From Aquipseudomonas alcaligenes MRY13-0052 (GTDB lineage Bacteria > Pseudomonadota > Gammaproteobacteria > Pseudomonadales > Pseudomonadaceae), in the NCBI GenBank assembly GCA_000474255.1, contig BATO01000020.1, positions 1 through 64,000 of the forward strand: DNA of 64,000 nucleotides, given 5' to 3'. Both the position numbers and the translations under genes were made by a program. Shown piece after piece: positions 45,808 to 56,519 of this stretch (positions within the stretch are counted from its first letter, which is position 1; every line of letters begins with the position of its first letter). The notes beneath the pieces were generated by a model. The model was not told where the DNA came from. It saw nothing but the letters and a program-made list of their open reading frames with translations, and did not search any database.

Positions 45808-47406
45808 ATGCCGTCCAAGCCGTACCAAACCCTTGATCTAGACGCATTGGTTCGAGCCTCCCGGGTGCTCGTGCTGATGTGTGCCGCTGCGCTGGCAGGC
45901 TGCCAGAGCGCCGTTCACAAGCCCGAGGACGCGGGCCAGGACACCGACCTCGCCGTCGGCATGCAACAACAGACCCAGTGGCTGGAAGAAGTACCGGCCG
46001 AAGCACGCGAACCCCAGGACATCTGGGAGCGCATGCGCAAGGGCTTCGCCCTGCAGGACGAGATCGGCGTCAACCCGCGCATCGAGCAGCAGCGCCTGTG
46101 GTTCGTCAGCAACCCCTCCTTCGTCGAGAACGCCAGCCAGCGCGGCAGCCTCTATATCCACTACATCGTCGAGCGTCTCGAAGAGCGCAAGATGCCGCTG
46201 GAACTGGCCCTGCTGCCGGTGATCGAGAGCGCCTACAACCCCTTCGCCTATTCCCGCGCCGATGCCGTGGGCCTGTGGCAGTTCATCCCGTCCACCGGCC
46301 GCCATTTCAACCTGCGCCAGACCAACTGGTACGACGGCCGCCGTGACATCACCGCCTCCACCAACGCGGCCATGGATTACCTCGGCCGCCTGCACGAGAT
46401 GTTCAACGGCGACTGGCTGCTGGCTCTGGCCGCCTACAACGCCGGTGAAGGCACAGTGAGCCGCGCTATCGAGCGCAACCAGAAGCTGGGCCTGCCCACC
46501 GACTACTGGAACCTGCCGCTGCCCCAGGAAACCCGCGACTACGTGCCCAAGCTGCTGGCCCTGTCCCAGGTGGTAGGCGCGCCCGAAGCCTACGGTGTGA
46601 ACCTCAGCCCCATCGCCAACGAGCCCTACTTCGAAGTGGTCGAGTTGAAGCAGCGCATGGACCTCTCCCGCGTGGCCGCCATGGCCCAGGTGGACGAGGA
46701 CGAGCTGTACCAGCTCAACCCCGCCTTCAAGAAACGCATCACCGTGGACGGCCCGCAGCAACTGCTGGTGCCCACCGAGAAGGCCGAGCTGCTGGCCGCC
46801 AACCTGTCGCTGATGAAGCCCCAGGACCTGGTGGAATGGCAGGAGTACAAGGTGCGCAACGGCGACAGCCTGCACGGCATCGCCAACCGTTACCACGTGA
46901 CGGTGAACACCCTGAAGGAGATCAACGGGCTTTCCGGCAACCACCTGCGCGTGGGCCAGGCCCTGAGCATCCCCGTGGAGCCGGGCGTGAAGCCGAGCCA
47001 GCCGCTGTTCCAGAACCTGGCCCGTGCCGAGGAGCGCCCGAGCACAACGGCCCGTACCTACAAGGTGAAGAGCGGCGACAACCTCTGGCAGATCGCCAAG
47101 CAGACCAAGGTCGACGTGAATGACCTCAAGCGCTGGAACCGCCTCTCCGGCAATTCGCTGAAAGTCGGCCAGAGCCTGGCCCTGCAGGCCCCCGGCCAGC
47201 CAAGCGCGAAAAGCACTGCGCGCATGGTCGCCGCGGTCGACAAGCCCGGCCGTGACGCGGCGACCTACTACAAGGTCAAGGAAGGCGACTCGCTCTATGT
47301 GATCGCCAAGCGCTTCAAGGTCGAGATGAAGCACCTGCAGCGCTGGAACCCACGCAGCGGCCACGCCCTCAAGCCGGGCCAGACCCTCACGCTCTACCTG
47401 CCCTGA
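45808..47406 (+). CDS. mltD: Membrane-bound lytic transglycosylase D MltD
   Basis: Outer-membrane lipoprotein that cuts peptidoglycan glycan strands. The 532-residue product has a lipobox LAGC (C32), an SLT-type catalytic domain at about 105-260 with catalytic E140 (PVIESAYNPFAYS) and AYNAGEGTVSRAI, then three LysM repeats in the C-terminal half (about 347-390, 413-456, 489-532) starting YKVRNGDSLHGIA, YKVKSGDNLWQIA and YKVKEGDSLYVIA. A clear sigma-70 promoter lies upstream. Its last 13 bases overlap the convergent HDOD gene. Confidence 0.95.
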   Translation: MPSKPYQTLDLDALVRASRVLVLMCAAALAGCQSAVHKPEDAGQDTDLAVGMQQQTQWLEEVPAEAREPQDIWERMRKGFALQDEIGVNPRIEQQRLWFVSNPSFVENASQRGSLYIHYIVERLEERKMPLELALLPVIESAYNPFAYSRADAVGLWQFIPSTGRHFNLRQTNWYDGRRDITASTNAAMDYLGRLHEMFNGDWLLALAAYNAGEGTVSRAIERNQKLGLPTDYWNLPLPQETRDYVPKLLALSQVVGAPEAYGVNLSPIANEPYFEVVELKQRMDLSRVAAMAQVDEDELYQLNPAFKKRITVDGPQQLLVPTEKAELLAANLSLMKPQDLVEWQEYKVRNGDSLHGIANRYHVTVNTLKEINGLSGNHLRVGQALSIPVEPGVKPSQPLFQNLARAEERPSTTARTYKVKSGDNLWQIAKQTKVDVNDLKRWNRLSGNSLKVGQSLALQAPGQPSAKSTARMVAAVDKPGRDAATYYKVKEGDSLYVIAKRFKVEMKHLQRWNPRSGHALKPGQTLTLYLP

Positions 47407-48845
47407 CCCTTGCTCAGCGCCTCCAGGCAGCGCCCGGCCAGCTGGGCGAAGCGCTGGAAGGCGACGAACTGCTCATGTTTCAAGGCCCTGCCCGATAGCC
47501 GGCAGTCGGCGTAGATCACCCCGATCTCCCGGCTGCCCGCGCGCAACGGCGCGACGAAGAACATGCCCTGGCCGAACCAGCGGCGCATGGGCTGGCTGAC
47601 CAGTTCGTTGAGGCTGTAGCTCGCCGGAATCCCCATCCACAACGCCTCGCGGCTACGCAGCACGTAGCTGAACAGGTGCGGCTGCTCGGGCAACTCCGCC
47701 GGCAGCTCGAACTCGGTGAGCCAGTGCGCACTGCCCTCGCCCACCGCCCGCTTGGCGCGGAAGCGGGTCTGGCGGTCGGCGAGCACGGCGATCATCACCC
47801 GCTCCAGCCCCACGCCCTGGTGCAAGCCCTTGCACAGCGTGTCGAGAATCAGCCCAACATCGGCCCTGCTCGACACCATCATCCCCAGGTCCTGCAAGGC
47901 TTGCTGCATCAACAGCAGGTCGGGCTGCAGCAGCCGCGCCTTGCGCTGGGCCTGCTGCTGCAACAGCAGTTCGGGGTCGGTGTTGGGGATCAGCGCGCAG
48001 AGCTTGCTGGCACCGAAGGTCGCCGCCACCTTCACCGCCTCGTCGGCGCTGGCCAGCACCTGCTGCATGGCCTCCTCGGGGGTGACGCCGATGAAGGTCG
48101 CCAACTGTTCCACCAGCTTGCCCATCTGCGCCGAGTCCCAGCCCTCCAGGGCCGCCTCGCTGATGCGCACGCCGAGGTTCACGGCCTTCACCGACGGGTC
48201 GTTCTGCGCGCCGCCGCCCTGGGCCAGGGCGACGATCTCGCCGAGGTTCCAGCTCTTCACCAGGCCACCGCTGAGCTGGCGGAAGCTGGTGCCCAGCACC
48301 TGGCGCACCGCCTCGTCCTCGTCGGCACCCGGCTGTGCCAGGGCACTGGCCAGCTCGTCGGCCTGCTCGCCGCCGCAGCCCCAGAAGGCCAGCTCGCCCA
48401 GGTGGTAGAGCAAGGCGGCGATGAACACTTCCTCCTGGTCCCGGGTGAGCACGTAGCCGGCGATGTTGCGTGCCTGCACGGCGGCATGGAAGGAGCGCGC
48501 GAGCAGCTCCTGCAGTTGCTCGCGCGGTGCGCGGGTGAGCAGGCCATCGATCAGCGACAGCGAGAGACCGATCAGCCGCACGTTGTCGAAACCGATCAGC
48601 ACGATGGCCCGCGAAATGGTGCGGATGGTCTCCTGGGAGGGGTTGTAATAGACGCTATTGCCGACCCGCAGCACCTTGGAGGTGAGCGCGGCGTCGCGCA
48701 AGAGCACGTCGGCCAACTGCTGGACCGACGCCTTGTCGTGTTGCGCCAGCTTGTGCAGGTCCTGCACCACCGCGGCGAGAGCGGGCAAATCCGCCTGATT
48801 GAGCCTGTCGATCCATGACTGCAAACCATGGCTACGTGAACCCAA
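47394..48845 (-). CDS. HDOD-GAF domain signalling protein
   Basis: Cytosolic signalling protein of 483 residues. The first 200 carry an HDOD domain (VQDLHKLAQHDKASVQQLADVLLRDAALTSKVLRVGNSVYY), a metal-less HD relative, and the last 170 a GAF-type sensor (LILDTLCKGLHQGVGLERVMIAVLADRQTRFRAKRAVG). The start appears to be TTG (48845) preceded by AGGGG at the right spacing; no ATG or GTG is better. Role unknown, of the kind that links environmental cues to motility or c-di-GMP in Pseudomonas. Convergent with mltD. Confidence 0.85.
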   Translation of the reverse strand: MGSRSHGLQSWIDRLNQADLPALAAVVQDLHKLAQHDKASVQQLADVLLRDAALTSKVLRVGNSVYYNPSQETIRTISRAIVLIGFDNVRLIGLSLSLIDGLLTRAPREQLQELLARSFHAAVQARNIAGYVLTRDQEEVFIAALLYHLGELAFWGCGGEQADELASALAQPGADEDEAVRQVLGTSFRQLSGGLVKSWNLGEIVALAQGGGAQNDPSVKAVNLGVRISEAALEGWDSAQMGKLVEQLATFIGVTPEEAMQQVLASADEAVKVAATFGASKLCALIPNTDPELLLQQQAQRKARLLQPDLLLMQQALQDLGMMVSSRADVGLILDTLCKGLHQGVGLERVMIAVLADRQTRFRAKRAVGEGSAHWLTEFELPAELPEQPHLFSYVLRSREALWMGIPASYSLNELVSQPMRRWFGQGMFFVAPLRAGSREIGVIYADCRLSGRALKHEQFVAFQRFAQLAGRCLEALSKGQGR

Positions 48846-49085
48846 GATAGGAACCCCTGCACGTTTTCCCGAAGTGTAGTCAAAATGCTGGCCATCCGGC
48901 CTGGGGCCAGCCCTTTTTCCAGTGGATACAAGCTGTTACTGTACCTGTCGAAACGCCCGTCCGACGGCTCCCGCCGAGGGCCCAGAGAAGATGAAGCCGG
49001 CGGCTGGCCCGTCCGAGGTTCCCATGCCCTGCCAGGCTCACGACCCCACCCCAGACCACCCTGCCATGGACCGGACACACGCCTG

Positions 49086-49125
49086 ATGCGTCGCCTCCTC
49101 CTCCTGCTGATCAGCCTGGCCGCCA
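49086..49125 (+). other. Out-of-frame signal peptide segment of nppA1
   Basis: ATG at 49086 encodes MRRLLLLLISLAA, an ideal signal-peptide start, but runs on in a different frame from the binding-protein body at 49126. Removing one base near 49125 would join them as ...LAAVAPVAATISES. In the body's frame a TGA stands five codons before the GTG, so no longer native start exists there. Confidence 0.7.
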
Positions 49126-50916
49126 GTGGCCCCGGTGGCCGCGACCATCAGCGAGAGCCATGGCTATGCCCAGTTCGGCGCACTCAAGTACCCCGAGACC
49201 TTCAGCCACTTCGACTGGGTCAACCCCGACGCCCCCAAGGGCGGCACCCTGCGGGTGATGGCCTTCGGTACCTTCGACACCCTCAACCCTTACACCTTCA
49301 AGGGCAGCAGCCCGGTCTCCACGCCCAACTTCCTGCAATACGGCGTGACCGAGCTGAACGAGCCGCTGATGGCCGGCACCGGGGCCTACGACCCCTCGGG
49401 CGACGAGCCGGCGTCCAGCTACGGGCTGATCGCCAGGAGCGTGGAGTACAACGAGGACCGCAGCTGGGTGGTGTTCAACCTGCGCCCGGAAGCGCGCTTT
49501 CACGACGGTCAGCCGATCACCGCCTACGACGTCGCCTTCTCCTACCGCACCCTGGTGAGCAGCGGCCACCCGCAGTACCGCACTAGCCTGCAGGAAGTGC
49601 AGCGAGTCGACATCCTCAACCGCCACCGCATCCGTTTCGTGCTCAAGCGCGCGGGCAACCCGCTGCTGATCCTGCGTCTGGGCGAGATGCCGGTACTGCC
49701 GCAACACTATTGGAAGAACCGCGACTTCAAGGCCACCAGCTTCGATGTGCCCCTGGGCAGCGGCCCCTATCGCATCACCCAGGTACGCCCCGGGCGCGGG
49801 CTGGTGTTCGAGCGGGTCAAGGACTGGTGGGGCGAGAAGCTGCCGGTGAACCGCGGCAAGTACAACTTCGACCGCGTCGAGGTGGAGTTCTACCGCGACA
49901 GCAACGTCGCCTTCGAAGCCTTCAAGGCCGGCGAATTCGATTTCTACATCGAGCACCAGGCGAAGAACTGGGCCAACGGCTACCGCTTCCCGGCCATCGC
50001 CCGGGGCGACGTGATCCGCGCGGAGATCCCCCACCAGATTCCCACCCAGACCCAGGCGCTGTTCATGAACACCCGCCGCGCGACCTTCCAGGATCGCCGC
50101 GTGCGCGAGGCCATGGGCCTGATGTTCGATTTCGAGTGGACCAACCGCGCGCTGTTCAACAACGCCTATGCGCGGGCCCGCAGCTACTACCCCAACAGCG
50201 AGTTCGAGGCCACCGGCAAACCCGAAGGCCAGGAGTGGCTGCTGCTTTCGCCCTACCGCGAGCAACTGCCGGCGAAGCAGTTCACCGAGCCCTTCAAGGT
50301 GCCGGAAACCGATGGCCGTGGCATTCCCAGGGAAACCCTGCGCCGTGCATTGGGTCTATTGGCCGACGCCGGCTGGAAGCTCTCCGGCCAGCGTCTGCTC
50401 AACAGCCGTGGCGAACCGCTGCGTTTCGAAATCCTGCTGGTCAATCCGAACCTTGAACGCATCCTCCAGCCCTACAGCGAAAACCTCGCCAGCATCGGCA
50501 TCGACGTCACCCTGCGGACCGTCGACCGCGCCCAGTACAAGCAACGCCTGGACCATTTCGACTACGACATGATCCTGATGACCCTGGCCCAGACCCTCAG
50601 CCCCGGACTGGAGCAGTCGCTCTACTTCCACTCCAGCCAGGCCTCGGTGAAGGGCAGCAAGAACTACGCGGGCATCGCCAACCCGGTGGTGGACGCCATG
50701 GTCGAGAAACTCCTCGGCGCCCAGACCCGCGACGAGCAGGTGGCCGCCGGCCGCGCCCTGGACCGCACGCTGCTCTGGCAGCACTACAGCATTCCCAACT
50801 GGTACATCAACTACCACCGCCTGGCGTACCGCAACAGGTTCGCCTTCGTCACCACGCCGCCCTATACCCTGGGCCTGCGCGCCTGGTGGCTGAAGCCCAC
50901 GGAGAAATCCCGATGA
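49126..50916 (+). CDS. nppA1: Peptide ABC transporter binding protein NppA1 (frame-disrupted)
   Basis: Periplasmic peptide-binding protein, first gene of an importer operon that in P. aeruginosa takes up peptidyl-nucleoside antibiotics. Residues resemble the YejA/NikA-type SBP_bac_5 family ([48 protein letters not shown]). The readable frame opens at GTG 49126 and has no export signal; the signal peptide lies just upstream in another frame (49086), so as written the protein would not be secreted. Either a real one-base frameshift or a sequence error. Ends with ATGA overlap into nppA2. Body is intact to residue 596. Confidence 0.85.
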   Translation: MAPVAATISESHGYAQFGALKYPETFSHFDWVNPDAPKGGTLRVMAFGTFDTLNPYTFKGSSPVSTPNFLQYGVTELNEPLMAGTGAYDPSGDEPASSYGLIARSVEYNEDRSWVVFNLRPEARFHDGQPITAYDVAFSYRTLVSSGHPQYRTSLQEVQRVDILNRHRIRFVLKRAGNPLLILRLGEMPVLPQHYWKNRDFKATSFDVPLGSGPYRITQVRPGRGLVFERVKDWWGEKLPVNRGKYNFDRVEVEFYRDSNVAFEAFKAGEFDFYIEHQAKNWANGYRFPAIARGDVIRAEIPHQIPTQTQALFMNTRRATFQDRRVREAMGLMFDFEWTNRALFNNAYARARSYYPNSEFEATGKPEGQEWLLLSPYREQLPAKQFTEPFKVPETDGRGIPRETLRRALGLLADAGWKLSGQRLLNSRGEPLRFEILLVNPNLERILQPYSENLASIGIDVTLRTVDRAQYKQRLDHFDYDMILMTLAQTLSPGLEQSLYFHSSQASVKGSKNYAGIANPVVDAMVEKLLGAQTRDEQVAAGRALDRTLLWQHYSIPNWYINYHRLAYRNRFAFVTTPPYTLGLRAWWLKPTEKSR

Positions 50917-52784
50917 GCAAGACCCTGCGCTCCCTTTGCCTGAGCGGCTGCGGCGCATTGCTGCTGACCCTCGCCGGTATCGCCCATGCCGAGCCCCGGC
51001 ACGCGATCACCCTCTACGACGAGGCGCCCAAGTACCCGGCGAACTTCAAGCACTTCAGTTGGGTGAACCCCGACGCGCCCAAGGGCGGCACCTTGCGCCT
51101 TTCCGGCTACGGCGGCTTCGACAGCCTCAACGAGTTCATCCCCAAGGGCACCGCGGCGGGCCAGTTGGGGCTTATCCACGACACCCTGACCTACCACTCC
51201 CCCGACGAGCCCTTCACCGAATACGGGCTGCTCGCCGAGAAGATCGAGAAAGCGCCGGACAACAGCTACGTGCGCTTCTACCTGAACCCCAAGGCACGCT
51301 TCAATGACGGCACCCCGGTGACCTCGGACGACGTGGTGTTCACCTTCAACACCCTGGTCGAGCACGGCGATCCGATGTACCGCCACTACTACTCCGACGT
51401 GGCCCAGGTGGTGGCCGAGGACAAGCAGCGCGTGCGCTTCGACTTCAAGCACCCGGGCAACCGCGAATTGCCGCTGATCCTCGGGCAGATCCAGGTGCTG
51501 CCCAAGCACTGGTGGGCCACCCGCGACTTCTCCAAGAACACCCTGGAGCCGCCACTGGGCAGCGGCCCCTACCGCATCACCAAGGTGGACGCCGGACGGG
51601 CGATCCGCTTCGAGCGGGTCAAGGACTGGTGGGGCAAGGACCTGCCGGTGAACCGCGGCTACTACAACTTCGACGTCATCACCGTGGACTACTACCGCGA
51701 CATGTCGGTGGCGCTGGAGGCCTTCAAGGCCGGCCAGTTCGACTTCAACCTCGAATACTCCGCCAAGGACTGGGCCACCGGCTACGACAGCCCGGCCCTG
51801 CGCGCCGGCAAGATCATCAAGCAGGCCATCCCCAACCACAATCCGGTGGGCATGCAGGGCTTCGCCTTTAACATCCGCCGGCCGCTGTTCCAGGACCGCC
51901 GCGTGCGCGAGGCAATCGCCTCGCTGTTCGACTTCGAGTGGACCAACAAGCAGCTGTTCTTCGGCTCCTACAAGCGCACCCGGAGCTTCTTCGAGAACTC
52001 GGAAATGGCCGCCACCGGCCTGCCCAGCGAAGCCGAGCTGAAGATCCTCGAACCCTTGCGCGGGCAGATCCCCGACGAGGTCTTCGGCGAGGTGTTCCAG
52101 CCGCCGGTGAGCGATGGCAGCGGCATCATCCGCGAGCAGAAGCGCCGCGCCTACAAGCTGCTGACCGACGCCGGCTACCGCATCGAGAACGACAAGATGG
52201 TCGGCCCCGACGGCAAACCCCTGGCCTTCGAGATCATGATCGCCCAGGCCAACCTGGAGCGGGTGATCCTGCCGTTCAAGCGCAACCTGTCCGAGCTGGG
52301 CATCGACCTGACCATCCGCCGCGTCGACGTCTCGCAGTACATGAACCGCCTGCGCTCGCGGGACTACGACATGGTCCCCGGCACCTGGGGCCAATCCAAC
52401 TCGCCGGGCAACGAGCAGATGGAGTTCTGGCACTCGCGCAGTGCCGACAGCGCCGGCAGCCGCAACTTCATCGGCCTGCGCGACCCGGCCATCGACAAGC
52501 TGGTGGAGGGCCTGATCCGCGCCGACTCGCGGCAGAGCCTGATCGACCACTCCCGCGCCCTCGACCGGGTGCTGCTGTGGGGCAATTACGTGGTGCCCAA
52601 CTACTACGTGGACACCTGGCGCGTGGCCTACTGGAACCAGTTCGACCGCCCCGCCACCACGCCGCTCTATGACTTCGGCATGCTCACCTGGTGGAAGAAG
52701 CCCGACGCCAAGGCCGACGCCCCCGAGCAGGCCGACGCTGACGCCGCCCCGGCCGACACCGCACAGACCGAGGAAGCGCAGTAA
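50913..52784 (+). CDS. nppA2: Peptide ABC transporter binding protein NppA2
   Basis: Second periplasmic peptide-binding protein of the operon, 623 residues. Begins with an intact signal peptide ([20 protein letters not shown] then AGIAHA cleavage) and is clearly a paralog of NppA1: [36 protein letters not shown] and [19 protein letters not shown] align block by block. The C-terminal 25 residues are an acidic Asp/Ala tail absent in NppA1. The ATG overlaps the nppA1 stop (ATGA) and its TAA overlaps the nppB ATG (TAATG). Has its own signal, so it could serve the transporter if NppA1 is lost. Confidence 0.9.
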   Translation: MSKTLRSLCLSGCGALLLTLAGIAHAEPRHAITLYDEAPKYPANFKHFSWVNPDAPKGGTLRLSGYGGFDSLNEFIPKGTAAGQLGLIHDTLTYHSPDEPFTEYGLLAEKIEKAPDNSYVRFYLNPKARFNDGTPVTSDDVVFTFNTLVEHGDPMYRHYYSDVAQVVAEDKQRVRFDFKHPGNRELPLILGQIQVLPKHWWATRDFSKNTLEPPLGSGPYRITKVDAGRAIRFERVKDWWGKDLPVNRGYYNFDVITVDYYRDMSVALEAFKAGQFDFNLEYSAKDWATGYDSPALRAGKIIKQAIPNHNPVGMQGFAFNIRRPLFQDRRVREAIASLFDFEWTNKQLFFGSYKRTRSFFENSEMAATGLPSEAELKILEPLRGQIPDEVFGEVFQPPVSDGSGIIREQKRRAYKLLTDAGYRIENDKMVGPDGKPLAFEIMIAQANLERVILPFKRNLSELGIDLTIRRVDVSQYMNRLRSRDYDMVPGTWGQSNSPGNEQMEFWHSRSADSAGSRNFIGLRDPAIDKLVEGLIRADSRQSLIDHSRALDRVLLWGNYVVPNYYVDTWRVAYWNQFDRPATTPLYDFGMLTWWKKPDAKADAPEQADADAAPADTAQTEEAQ

Positions 52785-53869
52785 TGCTCGCCTACATCCT
52801 GCGGCGCCTGCTGCTGATCATCCCTACCCTGTTCGGCATCCTGCTGATCAACTTCATCATCATCCAGGCCGCCCCCGGCGGCCCCGTGGAGCAGATGATC
52901 GCCAAGCTGGAAGGCTTCGACGCGGCCGCAGGCGGGGCCACCGGGCGCATCTCCGGTGGCGGCGCCGAGGTCTCCGTGGCCGGCTCCAACTACCGCGGCG
53001 CCCAGGGCCTGGACCCGGAGCTGATCAAGGAAATCGAGAAAATGTACGGCTTCGACAAGCCGGCCCACGAACGCTTCTGGCTGATGATCAAGAACTACCT
53101 GCACTTCGACTTCGGCAACAGCTTCTTCCGCGACGCCAAGGTCACCGACCTGATCATCGAGAAAATGCCGGTGTCGATCTCCCTGGGGCTGTGGAGCACA
53201 CTGATCATGTACCTGGTCTCGGTGCCCCTGGGCATCGCCAAGGCGGTGCGCCACGGCAACGCCTTCGACGTCTGGACCAGCACCGCGATCATCGTCGGCT
53301 ACGCCATACCCGCCTTCCTCTTCGCCATCCTGCTGATCGTGCTGTTCGCCGGCGGCAGCTACTACGACTGGTTCCCCCTGCGCGGGCTGACCTCCAACAA
53401 CTTCGACGAACTGAGCCTGGGCGGCAAGCTGCTGGACTACCTCTGGCACCTGGCGCTGCCGGTGCTGGCGCTGGTGATCGGCAACTTCGCCACCCTCACC
53501 TTCCTGACCAAGAACAGCTTCCTCGACGAGATCAACAAGCAGTACGTGATCACCGCCCGCGCCAAGGGCCTGTCGGAGAGCCGCGTGCTCTACGGCCATG
53601 TGTTCCGCAACGCCATGCTGCTGATCATCGCCGGCTTCCCCGCCGCCTTCATCGGCATGTTCTTCACCGGCTCGCTGCTGATCGAGGTGATCTTCTCCCT
53701 CGATGGCCTGGGCCTGCTGAGCTTCGAATCAGCGCTGAACCGCGACTACCCCGTGGTGTTCGGCACCCTGTTCATCTTCACCCTGCTGGGACTGATCGTG
53801 AAACTGATCGGCGACATCACCTACACCCTGGTCGATCCGCGCATCGACTTCGAAAGCCGGGAGGGCTGA
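52784..53869 (+). CDS. nppB: Peptide ABC transporter permease NppB
   Basis: Inner-membrane permease, 361 residues, of the DppB/YejB type. It starts with [28 protein letters not shown], a membrane span, followed by a long periplasmic insert (about 45-100) typical of YejB, and has the EAA coupling loop [24 protein letters not shown] near residues 251-274. Overlaps nppA2 by one base and is separated from nppC by one base. Confidence 0.93.
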   Translation: MLAYILRRLLLIIPTLFGILLINFIIIQAAPGGPVEQMIAKLEGFDAAAGGATGRISGGGAEVSVAGSNYRGAQGLDPELIKEIEKMYGFDKPAHERFWLMIKNYLHFDFGNSFFRDAKVTDLIIEKMPVSISLGLWSTLIMYLVSVPLGIAKAVRHGNAFDVWTSTAIIVGYAIPAFLFAILLIVLFAGGSYYDWFPLRGLTSNNFDELSLGGKLLDYLWHLALPVLALVIGNFATLTFLTKNSFLDEINKQYVITARAKGLSESRVLYGHVFRNAMLLIIAGFPAAFIGMFFTGSLLIEVIFSLDGLGLLSFESALNRDYPVVFGTLFIFTLLGLIVKLIGDITYTLVDPRIDFESREG

Positions 53870-53870
53870 C

Positions 53871-54890
53871 ATGCAACTCTCGCCAATCAATCGACGTCGC
53901 TTCGAGCGCTTCAAGGCCAACAAGCGTGGCTGGTGGTCGCTCTGGCTGTTCCTCGTGCTGTTCATCGCCAGCCTGGGCGCCGAACTCATCGCCAACGACA
54001 AGCCGCTGGCCGTGCGCTACGACGGCGGGTGGTACTTCCCGGTGTTCAAGCGCTACCCGGAAACCGCCTTCGGTGGCGAATTCCCCCTGGAAGCCAACTA
54101 CAAGACGCCCTACATCCGCGAGCTGATCGCCGCCAAGGACGGGCAGATGATCTGGCCGCCGGTGCCCTTCAGCTACGAGACAATCAACTACGACCTCAAG
54201 GTGCCGGCCCCCGCGCCGCCCTCCGCCGACAACCTGCTGGGCACCGACGACCAGGGCCGCGACGTGCTGGCGCGGGTGATCTACGGCTTCCGCATCTCGG
54301 TGCTGTTCGCCCTGACGCTGACCATCCTCAGCTCCATCATCGGCGTGATCGCCGGCGCCCTGCAGGGCTTCTACGGCGGCTGGGTGGACCTGGCCGGGCA
54401 GCGCTTCCTTGAAATCTGGTCGGGCCTGCCGGTGCTCTACCTGCTGATCATCCTGGCCAGCTTCGTGCAGCCGAACTTCTGGTGGCTGCTGGGCATCATG
54501 CTGCTGTTCTCCTGGATGAGCCTGGTGGACGTGGTGCGCGCGGAGTTCCTCCGCGGCCGCAACCTGGAGTACGTGCGCGCAGCCCGGGCGCTGGGCATGC
54601 AGAACGGCGCGATCATGTTCCGCCACATCCTGCCCAACGCCATGGTCTCGACCATGACCTTCATGCCCTTCATCCTCACCGGCGCCATCGGCACCCTCAC
54701 CGCCCTGGACTTCCTCGGCTTCGGCCTGCCGCCCGGCGCGCCGTCCCTGGGCGAGCTGGTCTCCCAGGGCAAGGCCAACCTGCAGGCCCCCTGGCTGGGC
54801 ATCAGCGCCTTCGCCGTACTCGGCGTGATGCTGACCCTGCTGGTGTTCATCGGCGAAGCCGCCCGCGATGCCTTCGACCCGAGGAAGTGA
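53871..54890 (+). CDS. nppC: Peptide ABC transporter permease NppC
   Basis: Second permease, 339 residues, DppC/YejE type. It has the N-terminal RRRFERFKANKRGWWSLWLF entry, a large periplasmic loop (about 45-130) and the coupling loop ARALGMQNGAIMFRHILPNA. AAAGCCGGGAGGG-like sequence precedes the ATG two bases after the nppB stop. One base separates its stop from the nppD start. Confidence 0.93.
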   Translation: MQLSPINRRRFERFKANKRGWWSLWLFLVLFIASLGAELIANDKPLAVRYDGGWYFPVFKRYPETAFGGEFPLEANYKTPYIRELIAAKDGQMIWPPVPFSYETINYDLKVPAPAPPSADNLLGTDDQGRDVLARVIYGFRISVLFALTLTILSSIIGVIAGALQGFYGGWVDLAGQRFLEIWSGLPVLYLLIILASFVQPNFWWLLGIMLLFSWMSLVDVVRAEFLRGRNLEYVRAARALGMQNGAIMFRHILPNAMVSTMTFMPFILTGAIGTLTALDFLGFGLPPGAPSLGELVSQGKANLQAPWLGISAFAVLGVMLTLLVFIGEAARDAFDPRK

Positions 54891-54891
54891 G

Positions 54892-56499
54892 ATGAGCGAG
54901 AACCTGATTGAAATCCGCGACCTCGCGGTCGAATTCGTCACCGGCCAGCACACCCAGCGGGTGATCGAGGGCGTGAGCTTCGACATCCGCAAGGGCGAGA
55001 CCCTGGCCCTGGTGGGCGAGTCCGGCTCGGGCAAGTCGGTCACCGCGCACTCCATCCTGCGCCTGCTGCCCTACCCGCTGGCCCGCCACCCCGCCGGCAG
55101 CATCACCTACGCCGGCAAGGACCTGCTCAAGCTGCCCGAGGCCAAGCTGCGCGGCATCCGTGGCAACCGCATCGCCATGGTCTTCCAGGAGCCCATGACC
55201 TCGCTCAACCCGCTGCACAGCATCGAGAAGCAGATCAAGGAAGTGCTGGCCCTGCACAAGGGCATCAGCGGCAAGGCCGCCACCCAGCGCACCCTGGAGC
55301 TGCTGGAGCTGGTGGGCATCCCGGAGCCGGCCAAGCGCCTCAAGGCCTACCCCCACGAACTCTCCGGTGGCCAGCGCCAGCGGGTGATGATCGCCATGGC
55401 CCTGGCCAACGAGCCGGAGCTGCTGATCGCCGACGAGCCGACCACCGCGCTGGACGTCACCGTGCAGCTGAAGATCCTCGAGCTGCTCAAGGAATTGCAG
55501 GCCCGCCTGGGCATGGCGCTGCTGCTGATCACCCACGATCTGAACCTGGTGCGACGTATCGCGCATCGCGTATGTGTCATGCAGCGCGGTTGCATCGTCG
55601 AACAGGCGTCGTGTGAAGAATTGTTCCGTGCACCGCAGCATCCCTACACCCGGGAACTGCTCGCCGCCGAGCCTTCGGGCAAGCCGGTGGACAGCCCGCA
55701 GGGGCCGCCGTTGCTGGAAGTTGACGACCTGCGTGTGTGGTTCCCGGTGAAAAAGGGATTGCTGCGACGCACGGTCGACCATGTGAAAGCCGTGGACGGC
55801 ATCGACTTCACCCTGCACCAGGGCCAGACCCTGGGCATCGTGGGTGAAAGCGGTTCCGGCAAGTCCACGCTGGGCCTGGCGATTCTCCGGCTGCTCGGCA
55901 GCCAGGGCGCCATCCGCTTCCAGGGCCAGCCCCTGGATGGGCTTTCGCAGAAGGATGTACGGCCGTTCCGGCGCCAAATGCAGGTGGTGTTCCAGGACCC
56001 CTTCGGCAGCCTGAGCCCACGCATGTGCGTGGGCCAGATCGTCGGGGAAGGCCTGCGGATCCATGGCATGGGCACCGAGGCGGAGCAGGAACAGGCCATC
56101 ATCGACGCGCTCCTGGAGGTAGGACTGGACCCGGAAACCCGGAACCGCTACCCCCACGAGTTTTCCGGCGGGCAACGGCAACGGATCGCCATTGCCCGGG
56201 CATTGGTGCTGAAACCGGCGCTGATACTGCTGGACGAGCCCACTTCGGCGCTCGACCGGACGGTGCAGCGCCAAGTGGTGGAGTTACTGCGTTCGTTGCA
56301 GGCCAAGTACAACCTGACCTACCTGTTCATCAGCCATGACCTGGCGGTGGTCAGGGCCCTGAGCCACCACCTGATGGTGGTCAAGCACGGCAAGGTGGTT
56401 GAACAGGGGCCTGCCGAGGCGATCTTCGCCGCACCGCAGCACACTTATACGAAGCAGTTGCTGGAAGCCGCATTCCTGGCTCCGGAAACTGCCAATTAA
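54892..56499 (+). CDS. nppD: Peptide ABC transporter ATPase NppD (fused, two ABC domains)
   Basis: Cytosolic ATPase subunit, 535 residues, with two complete ABC domains in one chain like YejF. First: Walker A GESGSGKS near 42-49, signature [19 protein letters not shown]. Second: GESGSGKS near 318-325, [21 protein letters not shown] putative oligopeptide-importer C-terminal extension follows the first domain (AEPSGKPVD). Start ATG after GAGGAAGTGAG. fabI begins 20 bases after its stop, so the importer and fabI may share a transcript. Confidence 0.94.
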   Translation: MSENLIEIRDLAVEFVTGQHTQRVIEGVSFDIRKGETLALVGESGSGKSVTAHSILRLLPYPLARHPAGSITYAGKDLLKLPEAKLRGIRGNRIAMVFQEPMTSLNPLHSIEKQIKEVLALHKGISGKAATQRTLELLELVGIPEPAKRLKAYPHELSGGQRQRVMIAMALANEPELLIADEPTTALDVTVQLKILELLKELQARLGMALLLITHDLNLVRRIAHRVCVMQRGCIVEQASCEELFRAPQHPYTRELLAAEPSGKPVDSPQGPPLLEVDDLRVWFPVKKGLLRRTVDHVKAVDGIDFTLHQGQTLGIVGESGSGKSTLGLAILRLLGSQGAIRFQGQPLDGLSQKDVRPFRRQMQVVFQDPFGSLSPRMCVGQIVGEGLRIHGMGTEAEQEQAIIDALLEVGLDPETRNRYPHEFSGGQRQRIAIARALVLKPALILLDEPTSALDRTVQRQVVELLRSLQAKYNLTYLFISHDLAVVRALSHHLMVVKHGKVVEQGPAEAIFAAPQHTYTKQLLEAAFLAPETAN

Positions 56500-56519
56500 C
56501 CAGAAGAGGAAGAACGCAC

